Below, piece after piece: positions 16,101 through 22,564 of a stretch of 25,123 nucleotides of DNA. The notes beneath the pieces were generated by a model. The model saw nothing but the letters and a program-made list of their open reading frames with translations, had not been told where the DNA came from and searched no databases. This DNA comes from Ruminococcaceae bacterium UBA6416 (GTDB lineage Bacteria > Bacillota > Clostridia > Oscillospirales > Acutalibacteraceae). Position numbers and translations under genes: made by a program. The stretch lies in NCBI GenBank assembly GCA_002438505.1, contig DJPI01000047.1, forward strand, positions 1 to 25,123, given 5' to 3'. Every line of letters starts with the position of its first letter. The first letter of the stretch is position 1.

Positions 16101-16568
16101 GAATTTTACGGTATAGGTTTTGATGTTTTCCGGGTCATTCTTTTTGAAAGCGGTCACCGCAGCGTTGACGGCCGCAATTCTTCTTTCAATAAACTTTTTA
16201 TAATGTGTTCCGGTTGTGAGAGCGGTCAGCGCCTGATATGCGTCTTTAACAGCCGCATAATCGCTGCTGTCCGGGTTATATTCTTTTGAATCGAGAATCG
16301 CTTTTGCCGCGTCGGCAACTTTTGAAAAGTCGGTGTCAAGATATACTTTTTCCTTTTTTGTTGCCGTACAGGAAGCGCATTTCAGCGTTTCATCACCGAC
16401 AACATACTTTCCGCCGCTCAGAGAAATTGCGATTGCGCCCTGAGGTTCATATGAGTGCTCATGTCCCCCGGCCGCAAAGGCTGTGAACGGAACGGCTGTG
16501 AAAACCATCAGAACCGCCATAAGGCAGGCAATGATGCGCCCGGTTGTTGAGTGTTTCTGATTTTCCAT
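13131..16568 (-). CDS. Large secreted protein with about 15 CxxC repeats, YTG-type module and two FnIII domains
   Basis: 1145 residues. A signal peptide spans 1-33 (RIIACLMAVLMVFTAVPFTAFAA). About 80-142 is a helical FIVAR-like stretch. About 150-220 resembles a Listeria-Bacteroides (Flg_new) repeat (YTVKFVYYTEDHKEQ...FNGKWDKAF). About 222-880 is an array of roughly 40-residue units with pattern ATCTEDGxTxGKKCSVCGDIL...GH, with about fifteen CxxC or CxxxC pairs, each usually preceded by a single Cys. About 884-957 is the same YTG-type module as in the two Big_2 proteins. About 960-1052 and 1057-1145 are fibronectin III domains (VTLKWKKVAGATGYTVYY). There is no LPXTG or membrane anchor. A full AAGGAGGT lies 11 bases before the ATG. 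The Cys pairs could bind zinc or form disulfides. No function is known to me. Confidence 0.88.
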   Translation of the reverse strand: MENQKHSTTGRIIACLMAVLMVFTAVPFTAFAAGGHEHSYEPQGAIAISLSGGKYVVGDETLKCASCTATKKEKVYLDTDFSKVADAAKAILDSKEYNPDSSDYAAVKDAYQALTALTTGTHYKKFIERRIAAVNAAVTAFKKNDPENIKTYTVKFVYYTEDHKEQTISQTVAYGAAATAPTLSSNFYWNEGRHYEFNGKWDKAFDKITGDLVVTAQYKLGVEHDFVDFSAKLEPTCKVEGKEKVERCRTCGFEKGGEPIAKKDHTWGDWVKNAFLDFLADKKTKTCSVCGATYTLCIKENHDLKDVEAKAASCFEDGYKAYKKCKNCDYTTEIEVIKAIGHHTEVVDPAKKATCTEKGLTEGKHCSVCNAVFVAQTEEPALGHDFSKEIMDDRYRKSSATCSTPDVYYKSCSRCGMATADATFNGKELGHKFTRKVEGDSTKVSDATCTEPAVYKYSCAVCGKVGTETYTVGSALGHDWGDWKNNADKKTMTRTCKRGCTETTCINGKDGKPDHDLAFVEAKAATCTQDGYDGFWRCKNCKFESDHRTYEKGHKFSTKETAVTELPTCLVPGKAEEFSFCVRENCPTHETVIKTDIVVPATGHNYGEFVDDGNAKTHTKTCKNSGCTASVKDHTVTENHKLKDVAAVAATCLVDGTEAGVKCEVCSYTTAKVIKATGKHTEEEIPEVPATCKKAGLTAGKKCSVCGDILVAQKEIPMLTEHTPVAIPEKAATCTEDGSTGGKKCSVCGDILEEPTVVKATGHDYEIVTPAKDATCTEDGCTEGKKCKKCGDEIKSEVIPNKGGHKPEAIPDIPGDCTTDKSVGGKRCSVCGVILEEPVVTPALGHAYETLVPEKKATLTEDGATESKKCSVCGDEIASEPIAKIKSVSLTVSQVKYIGRAWTPSVIAKDENGKALVKGVDFTATYKNNVYPGTAVVTVTFMGDYEGTVARTFKITYSFTAKTAKLSATQTRNSIKASWSAVPGAAGYRVQLYKGKTVVRTVVTSKTSVNFKKLDNGKKLAAGTEYKIVVTAFSKLGSKVYYSTASRSLLTATKTAAPSVKSVEAGKRSVTLKWKKVAGATGYTVYYSTKKDGGFKSVKATTKTSRTVKKLKSGKTYYVKVVANKKVSGTRISSAFSKTYKVTVK

Positions 16569-16617
16569 GTTTTCAAATTACCTCCTTAAGTAACAAAAGT
16601 TACCTTAATTTTAATTA

Positions 16618-16646
16618 ATCATAACATATATGGAAATTTCTGTCAA
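16618..16646 (-). promoter_or_regulatory. Promoter of the Cys-repeat surface protein gene
   Basis: Minus-strand -35 TTGACA (16646-16641), 17-base spacer, -10 TATGAT (16623-16618). A GTAAC/GTTAC mini-hairpin sits just before the ribosome binding site. Confidence 0.85.
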
Positions 16647-16723
16647 TATAAAGCGACAAATTGCAACAGTTTGAAGAAAAATGACTGTTTGAGTCAGCTC
16701 TTTCAATATTTACAAATTTGTTC

Positions 16724-16752
16724 TTGATAATTGCGCGCATTGCTGATATAAT
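16724..16752 (+). promoter_or_regulatory. Promoter of the cupin-to-U32 operon
   Basis: TTGATA (16724-16729), 17-base spacer, TATAAT (16747-16752). No further terminator is visible until 21717, so six genes probably share it. A TGACT/AGTCA inverted repeat (16682-16696) lies between this and the divergent promoter. Confidence 0.85.
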
Positions 16753-16783
16753 ACTAAGAACTTATATTATGGGGGTTTTTGCA

Positions 16784-17134
16784 ATGATTAAAAGAAAAGA
16801 AAACATGACCGCAACCGTGAAGGTCAATATGCGCGGCGGCGACGGACAGGCCGTTGTTACCGATATCCTCAACAAAGGCGAGTATCAGGGTCACGCGAGA
16901 CTTGTTGGAACAATCCTTCTTGAGCCGGGCTGCTCAATCGGCGAGCACGTTCATGAAAATGAGGAGGAAATCTTTTATATCATTGAAGGCACGGCAACAT
17001 ACAACGATAACGGAAAAACGGAGATTCTTCACAAGGGTGACAGCTGCGTCTGCCTCGGCGGCCAAAAGCACTCCATTGCAAACCGCACGGAAAACGAAAG
17101 TCTCACCGTTTTCGCCGTTATTCTCACATACTGA
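16784..17134 (+). CDS. Single-domain cupin protein
   Basis: 116 residues with one cupin_2 domain. Motif 1 is GCSIGEHVHENEEEIFYIIEG, carrying the two His and the Glu that hold a metal. Motif 2 is GDSCVCLGGQKHSIAN, with the third metal His, though the usual Pro is Gly. An intact His-His-Glu-His set suggests metal binding. The first 20 residues are basic and polar. The start at 16784 follows a GGGGG run by 8 bases; an in-frame ATG five codons earlier sits before that site. It leads the operon, 15 bases before the Tmk-like gene. Function is not deducible beyond a likely small enzyme or sensor of a metal or sugar ligand. Confidence 0.9.
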   Translation: MIKRKENMTATVKVNMRGGDGQAVVTDILNKGEYQGHARLVGTILLEPGCSIGEHVHENEEEIFYIIEGTATYNDNGKTEILHKGDSCVCLGGQKHSIANRTENESLTVFAVILTY

Positions 17135-17149
17135 TAAATCGGTGTCTCC

Positions 17150-17812
17150 ATGGGCAAAATGATTGTTATTGAAGGCCTTGACGGAAGCGGAAAGGGCACT
17201 CAGGCTGCCCTTTTGCTTGAAAGGCTTGAAAGAAGCGGAAGAAAGGCTTTTGCCATTGACCTTCCGAATTATGCGGACGACTCGAGCGCCCTTGTTAAAA
17301 TGTATCTCAGAGGTGAAATGGGAAGTCACCCCGGTGATGTCAATGCATATGCCGCCTCAACCTTTTTTGCCGTTGACCGCTATGCAAGCTTCAAAAAATT
17401 CTGGCAGAAGGAATATGACGGCGGAAAAATCATTGTTGCAAACCGCTACACCACCTCCAACGCCTGCCACCAGATGACAAAGCTGCCGCAGGAAAGCTGG
17501 AACCCGTTCCTTGACTGGCTGTTTGATTTTGAATATTGCAAGCTTGGCATTCCGGAGCCGGACTGCGTTGTTTTTCTTGATATGCCCGTTGAGGTCTCTC
17601 AAAAGCTTCTTGAAAAGCGATATCATAATGACGAAAGCAAGAAGGACATCCATGAGCTCGATGTTGACTATCTTCACCACTGCCGCCTTGCCGCGAACTA
17701 TGCCTGCGACAGGCTCGGCTGGAAAAGAATTGTCTGCGCCGAAAACGGAGAGCCAAAAAGCGTTGAGGAAATTGCAGACCTTGTTTTTGAAACGGCCTGC
17801 AAGTTTATATAA
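17150..17812 (+). CDS. tmk: Thymidylate kinase-like P-loop kinase
   Basis: 220 residues, the usual length of dTMP kinase, which makes dTDP from dTMP and ATP. The P-loop is IEGLDGSGKGTQ (residues 7-18). AVDRY carries the DRY/DR-type base-binding motif, and IIVANRYTTSN matches the conserved D/N-RY..S. VVFLDMPVEVSQKLLEKR is the strand and helix before the lid. The lid is short and His/Lys-rich (YHNDESKKDIHELD). The REPGGT motif of standard bacterial Tmk is replaced by DLPNYADDSSALVKMYLRGE, so this is a divergent branch and might prefer another nucleotide. The start at 17150 has only a weak ribosome site, which suggests coupling to the cupin gene. It fits functionally with the nearby ThyX-like protein. 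Confidence 0.88.
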   Translation: MGKMIVIEGLDGSGKGTQAALLLERLERSGRKAFAIDLPNYADDSSALVKMYLRGEMGSHPGDVNAYAASTFFAVDRYASFKKFWQKEYDGGKIIVANRYTTSNACHQMTKLPQESWNPFLDWLFDFEYCKLGIPEPDCVVFLDMPVEVSQKLLEKRYHNDESKKDIHELDVDYLHHCRLAANYACDRLGWKRIVCAENGEPKSVEEIADLVFETACKFI

Positions 17813-17832
17813 CCACATTCGGAGGTAATAGT

Positions 17833-18375
17833 ATGATATATTGTTTTCTTGCCGACGGCTTTGAAGAGACCGAGGCAATCGCTCCCATTGATATGCTCAG
17901 ACGCGCCGGAGTTACGGTGAAAACGGTCGGAATCAAAAAAAGCGTTATCACCGGAAGCCACTCGATTCCCGTCACCTGCGACCTCACAGACAGCGAGCTG
18001 CGGCTTAATGATGAGCTTGAGGGAATCATTCTCCCCGGCGGAATGCCCGGAACGCTGAACCTTGACGCGTCCCCGGCCGTTCACTCGGCCATTGACTTTG
18101 CGGTCAAAAACAAAAAGCTTGTCTGCGCAATCTGCGCCGCCCCGTCAATTCTCGGCAGGAAAAAGCTTCTCTTTGGAAAAGAGGCAATCGCTTTCCCCGG
18201 CTTTGAAAAAGAGCTTGAGGGTGCAATCATCAGCAAAGAGAGCGTTGTTAAAGACGGAATTTTCATCACGGCGAAGGGCGCCGGCGTTGCCGTTGACTTT
18301 GGCCTTGAAATTGTTGCCGCCGTTGTTTCAAGAAGCAAGAGCGATGAAATTCGCGCCTCAATTCAATGCAGATAA
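17833..18375 (+). CDS. DJ-1/PfpI family protein
   Basis: 180 residues, one DJ-1/PfpI domain. The N-terminus has DGFEETEAIAPIDMLRRAG with the conserved Glu that pairs with the nucleophile. IILPGGMPGTLNL follows, and the nucleophile elbow is VCAICAAPSIL (reactive Cys in A-I-C-A-A). TAKGAGVAVDFGLEIV is the usual C-terminal Gly-rich stretch. Family members act as glyoxalase/deglycase-type enzymes, chaperones or thiamine-related YajL/ThiJ proteins. The exact reaction here cannot be read. GGAGGT lies 7 bases before the ATG. The end overlaps the next start by 10 bases, so the cyclo-ligase is translationally coupled. Confidence 0.94.
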   Translation: MIYCFLADGFEETEAIAPIDMLRRAGVTVKTVGIKKSVITGSHSIPVTCDLTDSELRLNDELEGIILPGGMPGTLNLDASPAVHSAIDFAVKNKKLVCAICAAPSILGRKKLLFGKEAIAFPGFEKELEGAIISKESVVKDGIFITAKGAGVAVDFGLEIVAAVVSRSKSDEIRASIQCR

Positions 18376-18947
18376 GCGATGAGAAAAGGTTCCTGCGGAA
18401 AAAGGCCTCCGCGTTGCGTTCTGCGATTGAAAACCGCGAGGAATTGAGTGAAAGAATTTCAAAAAAGCTTTTTTCGCTCGATGCTTATCTCTCCTGCAAT
18501 CAAATTTTTGCGTATTTTTCATACGGCTGCGAGGTTCAAACAAAGCTCATCATTGAAAAAGCGCTTTCAGACGGAAAAAAGACGGCTCTTCCCCGCTGCG
18601 AAAAGGGCGGAACCATGAGCTTTCATTATATAAAGAGCAAAAGCGACCTTGAAGAAGGCGTTTTCAAGGGTATTTTTGAACCGAAGGCAAGCTGCAAAAA
18701 AGCCGTTCCGGACGAAGGAACTCTTGTTCTTGTTCCGGCTCTTGCCTTTGGACGAGACGGGACGCGCCTTGGCCACGGGATGGGCTTTTATGACCGCTTC
18801 CTTTCCGGCTTTCCGGGAAAAACGGTTGGCCTGTGCTTTGAAAAAAGCCTTTTTGAAACGCTTCCGCAGGACGAAAACGATATCCCCGTTTTGCTCATCA
18901 TCACGGAAAATGAAATCCTAAGCGGCAAAAACGCCGCCCAAACATAA
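18366..18947 (+). CDS. 5-formyltetrahydrofolate cyclo-ligase
   Basis: 193 residues, typical for the family, which converts 5-formyl-THF to 5,10-methenyl-THF using ATP and so returns a storage folate to the one-carbon pool. Landmarks are KRFLRKKASALR at the N-terminus (substrate and phosphate contact), FAYFSYGCEV, KKTALPRCEKGGTMSFHYI and the signature FGRDGTRLGHGMGFYDRFL. The ATG overlaps the last codons of the DJ-1 gene and no separate ribosome site is obvious, which implies coupling. Its folate product can feed the methylene-THF used by ThyX-type thymidylate synthase. Confidence 0.95.
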   Translation: MQISDEKRFLRKKASALRSAIENREELSERISKKLFSLDAYLSCNQIFAYFSYGCEVQTKLIIEKALSDGKKTALPRCEKGGTMSFHYIKSKSDLEEGVFKGIFEPKASCKKAVPDEGTLVLVPALAFGRDGTRLGHGMGFYDRFLSGFPGKTVGLCFEKSLFETLPQDENDIPVLLIITENEILSGKNAAQT

Positions 18948-18957
18948 GGAGGACAAT

Positions 18958-20448
18958 ATGGACTCAAGATCATATCCGCCATCGGATAACGGACAGAACG
19001 GACAGGGCACCCCACGCTCCGGCAATCCGAGGGCAAACAACTTCAAAGTTTCGATTGACGCGTTCAATCACGTTCCGGACGAATATGTTCCGGCAAAAAG
19101 ACCAGCCCCATACAGCGCACAGCAAAGGCCAGCGCACGAAAACTTTGAAGTCAATATTCCGAAAAAAAGACCCGCTCAGCAAAGACCGGCAGGCTCAAAA
19201 AGCACGGCCGCAAAGAACGCGGCTAAAAAGAAAAAGGCCGCCGCAAAAGGCGGCAGCGCAAAAGGCAGCCAAAGAAGGCGCGGTGAGCCTTCCCGTCCGC
19301 TCACACCCGAGCAAAGAGCAAAAATGAAAGAGCGCAAAAAGCTCAGGCGCACGCGCGGCCTCATCATCACCGGAATCTGCGCCGTGATTATTGCAATCAT
19401 CACAACAACGGCCTGCGCGCTTGCCCTTTCAACAATCAATGACATTCTTGTTCTCAAAAAGAGCGACAGCGCAAAAACCGTTTCCGTTGTCATTCCGGAG
19501 GGCTCTGACTTTGATGATGTTTATGACATCCTCTGCGACAACGGCCTTGTTCACCAGAGATTCATCACCAAGCTTTTCTGCAAATTCAGGCATTATGACA
19601 AGGCCTACAGCTCAAAGCAGAAAAAGGACGTTGCAATCGAATACACCCCCGGTGTTTACTATCTTGAGCCGGACAGCGGCATTGAGGTCATGCTTGAAAC
19701 CATCAAGAAATCATCCGCCGTTTCAAAGGACACCGTTAAGCTCACCTTCCCCGAGGGCTGGACGATCGCTCAAGTCTTTGAAAAAATTGAAAAATATAAC
19801 GTCTGCACCGCCGAAAAGCTTTATGCAAACCTTGACATTGCCGGTCAGCAGTTCAGCTTCTATAAGAACATTCCGGCAAATTCCGGCCGCTATCTCAAGG
19901 CGGAGGGCTATATCTTCCCGGATACCTATGACTTCTATATCGGCGAAAGCGCAAACTCCGTTCTCAAAAAGCTCTTTTCAAACTTCAATAAGAAGTGGAC
20001 AAAGGCTTACAAAGCAAAAGCAAAAGAGCTCGGAATGACCCAGGATCAGATCATCATTCTGGCCTCAATCATTCAGCGCGAGGCAAAAGACAAGTCGCAG
20101 ATGGCGGACATTTCCTCCGTTCTTCACAATCGTCTGGACGACCCGGCGACCTATCCTCAGCTTCAGATGAACTCAACGAGGGAATATATCACCGCCGTCA
20201 ACAAATACGGCGTCTTCACAGACTTCTATTATTCAATCTATCTTGATTCCTACAACACCTACAGCATTGAGGGCCTTCCTCCGGGAGCCATCTGCAACCC
20301 GGGAATTGACGCGATTGAAGCCGCGCTCAATCCGAGCAAGACCGACTACCACTTCTTCTGCCATGACAGCAAGGGCAACATCTATCTTGCCGAAACCGCC
20401 GCCGAGCACCAGAAGAACACCGAAAAAATCTTTTATGAATCGGATTGA
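18958..20448 (+). CDS. mltG: Endolytic murein transglycosylase MltG (YceG-like)
   Basis: 496 residues. MltG cuts nascent glycan strands at the outer membrane face and so sets chain length. Residues 1-134 are cytoplasmic, disordered and basic, rich in Ala, Pro and Lys. A single membrane helix spans about 135-158 (LIITGICAVIIAIITTTACA). A LysM-like part (VVIPEGSDFDDVYDILCDNGL) and the YceG catalytic domain follow. The family motifs are AEGYIFPDTYDF (315-326), ILASIIQREAKD with the catalytic Glu375, and EGLPPGAICNPG near the C-terminus. AAGGAGG precedes the ATG by 6 bases. The long basic tail is larger than in E. coli MltG. Its position before a U32 gene follows the known Firmicutes arrangement. 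Confidence 0.96.
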   Translation: MDSRSYPPSDNGQNGQGTPRSGNPRANNFKVSIDAFNHVPDEYVPAKRPAPYSAQQRPAHENFEVNIPKKRPAQQRPAGSKSTAAKNAAKKKKAAAKGGSAKGSQRRRGEPSRPLTPEQRAKMKERKKLRRTRGLIITGICAVIIAIITTTACALALSTINDILVLKKSDSAKTVSVVIPEGSDFDDVYDILCDNGLVHQRFITKLFCKFRHYDKAYSSKQKKDVAIEYTPGVYYLEPDSGIEVMLETIKKSSAVSKDTVKLTFPEGWTIAQVFEKIEKYNVCTAEKLYANLDIAGQQFSFYKNIPANSGRYLKAEGYIFPDTYDFYIGESANSVLKKLFSNFNKKWTKAYKAKAKELGMTQDQIIILASIIQREAKDKSQMADISSVLHNRLDDPATYPQLQMNSTREYITAVNKYGVFTDFYYSIYLDSYNTYSIEGLPPGAICNPGIDAIEAALNPSKTDYHFFCHDSKGNIYLAETAAEHQKNTEKIFYESD

Positions 20449-20452
20449 TAAG

Positions 20453-21709
20453 ATGAAAACCGAACTCAAAAAGCCAGAGCTTCTTGCCCCTGCCGGGGAC
20501 ATGGAAAGGCTCAGGGCCGCAGTGAAATATAAAGCAGACGCCGTCTATCTGGGCGGCTCTGTTTTTGGAATGAGAACCGCACCGGAAAATTTCAGCAATG
20601 AACAGCTCAAAAAAGCCTGCGATTACTGCCACGAAAGAGGCGTAAAGGTTTATCAAACGGTCAACACCCTTCCGCGCAACGGCGAGCTTGAGCTGCTCCC
20701 CTCTTTCCTTGAAAACGCCCAAAGCAGCGGCGTTGACGCGTTCATCGTTTCCGACCTCGGAGTGATGGAATACGCAAAGAAATATGCACCTCAGGTTGAG
20801 CTTCACGTTTCAACCCAGGCCGGAATTGTGAATTTTGCCGCGGCAAACGCTTTTTACTCCCTTGGCGCAAAAAGAATTGTCACAGCGCGTGAGCTTTCGC
20901 TTGAAGAGATTGCACAAATCAGAAAAAACATTCCGCCGGATATGGACATTGAATGTTTTGTTCACGGAGCAATGTGCGTTTCATTTTCCGGCCGCTGTCT
21001 GCTTTCAAACTATCTTGTCGGCCGCGATTCAAACCGCGGCGACTGCGCTCAACCCTGCCGCTGGAAATACAGCCTTGTTGAGGAAAAACGACCCGGAATG
21101 TTCTTTCCGATTGAGGACGCGGACGGCGGAACTTTCATTCTCAATTCAAAGGATATGTGTCTTATTGAGCACATTCCGGAGCTTGTCAAGGCCGGCATAA
21201 CCAGTTTCAAAATTGAGGGACGGGCAAAGTCCGAGTATTACGTCTCCGTTGTAACGAACGCATATCGCCGCGCAATAGACGCCTATTTTGAAAACCCAAC
21301 CGATGATTACAAGCCCGAACAGTGGCTCATTGACGAGATGCGCAAAATCAGCTACCGTGATTACTGCACGGGCTTTTACTTTGCCGACCCACAAAGTGAC
21401 GCCGCAATAGCACTGCGCGGAGGCTACAACCGCGAGTGGGATGTTATGGCCGTTGTTGAAAAATGGGAAAACGGCGTTGCGTTCTGCACTCAGCGCAATC
21501 GCTTTTTTGAAGGAGACGAGCTTGAGGTTCTTGAAAGCAGCCGCGTTCCGTTCAAAATCACCGCATCAGGCCTTAAAAATGCCGATGGCGAGTCCATTGC
21601 GGCAACGAACCACCCGATGATGGAGTTTTCCTTTTCCTGCGCAGAGCCGCTCGAGAGCGGCGCAATCCTCAGAAAAGAGCGTGAGGAAAACGCACGGGTT
21701 ATTATATAA
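20453..21709 (+). CDS. U32 family protein (TrhP-type tRNA hydroxylation / peptidase U32)
   Basis: 418 residues. ELLAPAGDMERLRAAVKYKADAVYLGG opens the TIM-barrel-like N-domain (seen in two parts). The U32 signature is FVHGAMCVSFSGRC...RDSNRGDCAQPCRW, whose four Cys (MC, RC, DC, PC) hold a [4Fe-4S] cluster in characterised members. KIEGRAKSEYYV follows, then a C-terminal beta domain. Members such as TrhP use prephenate to make 5-hydroxyuridine at the tRNA wobble position. In Bacillus subtilis the trhP genes lie just after mltG, as here, so that role is preferred over protease. The frame is open upstream through the end of mltG. The ATG at 20453 is chosen, while the ATG at 20435, overlapping mltG, is possible. 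It is the last gene of the operon. Confidence 0.94.
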   Translation: MKTELKKPELLAPAGDMERLRAAVKYKADAVYLGGSVFGMRTAPENFSNEQLKKACDYCHERGVKVYQTVNTLPRNGELELLPSFLENAQSSGVDAFIVSDLGVMEYAKKYAPQVELHVSTQAGIVNFAAANAFYSLGAKRIVTARELSLEEIAQIRKNIPPDMDIECFVHGAMCVSFSGRCLLSNYLVGRDSNRGDCAQPCRWKYSLVEEKRPGMFFPIEDADGGTFILNSKDMCLIEHIPELVKAGITSFKIEGRAKSEYYVSVVTNAYRRAIDAYFENPTDDYKPEQWLIDEMRKISYRDYCTGFYFADPQSDAAIALRGGYNREWDVMAVVEKWENGVAFCTQRNRFFEGDELEVLESSRVPFKITASGLKNADGESIAATNHPMMEFSFSCAEPLESGAILRKEREENARVII

Positions 21710-21716
21710 AAAGCAA

Positions 21717-21750
21717 CGCCGACTGTTTTTACCGGTCGGCGCAATTTTTT
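21717..21750 (+). terminator. Terminator of the cupin-to-U32 operon
   Basis: CGCCGAC (21717-21723) pairs with GTCGGCG (21735-21741), then CAA and six T. It lies 7 bases after the U32 stop. Confidence 0.9.
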
Positions 21751-21761
21751 CGGATTTTCTC

Positions 21762-21790
21762 TTGATTTTTTTGCCCGTCAGGTGTATAAT
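21762..21790 (+). promoter_or_regulatory. Promoter of the tRNA-Ala gene
   Basis: TTGATT (21762-21767), 17-base spacer, TATAAT (21785-21790), 36 bases before the tRNA. Confidence 0.8.
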
Positions 21791-21826
21791 TTCATCCGTG
21801 GTTTGTGCCTGTGTGTAATAAGCTAT

Positions 21827-21902
21827 GGGCCTGTAGCTCAGTTGGGAGAGCGTTCGGTTCGCATCCGAGAGGTCGAGAGTTCGAATCTCTTCAGGTCCAC
21901 CA
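21827..21902 (+). tRNA. tRNA-Ala, anticodon CGC
   Basis: 76 bases with encoded CCA. The acceptor stem GGGCCTG/CAGGTCC has the G3-U70 pair that defines alanine tRNA. The D arm is GCTC...GAGC, the anticodon stem TTCGG/CCGAG with loop TTCGCAT (anticodon at 21860-21862), and the T loop TTCGAAT. It reads GCG. It stands alone between its own promoter and terminator. Confidence 0.96.
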
Positions 21903-21904
21903 TT

Positions 21905-21936
21905 AAAAAGACCAAGTCGTTCGGCTTGGTCTTTTT
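21905..21936 (+). terminator. Terminator of the tRNA-Ala gene
   Basis: AAAAAGACCAAG (21905-21916) pairs with CTTGGTCTTTTT (21925-21936). It is symmetrical, so it could work in both directions. Just after it, ATTCGTTTTT and AAAAACGAAT (21944-21964) form another perfect repeat with only one central base. Confidence 0.9.
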
Positions 21937-22060
21937 CAATGAGATTCGTTTTTGAAAAACGAATGAAATATCTCAGACATAAAATATCTGCTTCTTAAAC
22001 ATGAATATGCCTGCGTCATATGACGGATTCAATTATTGGGCTTTGCAAGGAGGCTTTTTA

Positions 22061-22510
22061 ATGGACAATTTGAACTTCAGACGGGCAACCGATGATGAAA
22101 TACCACGCATTGTTGCAATGCAGTCCGACATTCTTCATGGTGAGCAGGGAAATCCCGTTGATGATATTGATGCTTTTTTGGCTAAGGAACCTGTTTGCTG
22201 GTGCGCCGAAGCAGACGGAATAATCTATGCAGCAACAGCTGCATGGCAGGAAGGAAACGAAACCCACTGGGGACGCTTTGTTGTGTTTCCGGCCGCACGA
22301 GGAAAGCATATCGGAACAAAGCTTGCAAAGACCTCTTTTGATGATTTGTTTGACTTGGGCGTTGAAAGAATATACATGGATGCCAGAGATACAACCGTGA
22401 AAATAGTTTGCGGAATGGGCGAACGCATTATTGGAGAATCTTACAAATTCTATGAAGGCAATGTAACTCCGGTTATATTAGAAAAGAAGAATTACATAGA
22501 AAAAGTATAA
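22061..22510 (+). CDS. GNAT family N-acetyltransferase
   Basis: 149 residues with one GNAT fold. NFRRATDDEIPRIVAMQSDI is the first strand and helix, and HWGRFVVFPAARGKHIGTKL holds motif A with the acetyl-CoA loop R-G-K-H-I-G. VERIYMDARDTTVKIVCGMG and KFYEGNVTPVILEKK complete the fold. The start at 22061 has AGGAGG 8 bases upstream, while the longer frame from 22001 has none. A 12-bp palindrome CGTCATATGACG (22014-22025) lies in front of it. No clear promoter is visible. The acceptor substrate is unknown. Confidence 0.9.
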   Translation: MDNLNFRRATDDEIPRIVAMQSDILHGEQGNPVDDIDAFLAKEPVCWCAEADGIIYAATAAWQEGNETHWGRFVVFPAARGKHIGTKLAKTSFDDLFDLGVERIYMDARDTTVKIVCGMGERIIGESYKFYEGNVTPVILEKKNYIEKV

Positions 22511-22564
22511 TTGCAACAAAGCAAAACTTTCAAATTGAGAACTCCCGTTTGTGAAGGTGAAACA

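Noticed and set aside
13131..16568. Regular DNA repeats suggesting a CRISPR array
   Set aside because: The repeats are coding, about 120 bases long and diverged, and stay in frame as CxxC protein units.
20243..20452. 70-codon N-terminal extension of the U32 protein
   Set aside because: It runs inside mltG in another frame and has the composition of a shadow frame; U32 proteins start near ELLAPAGD.
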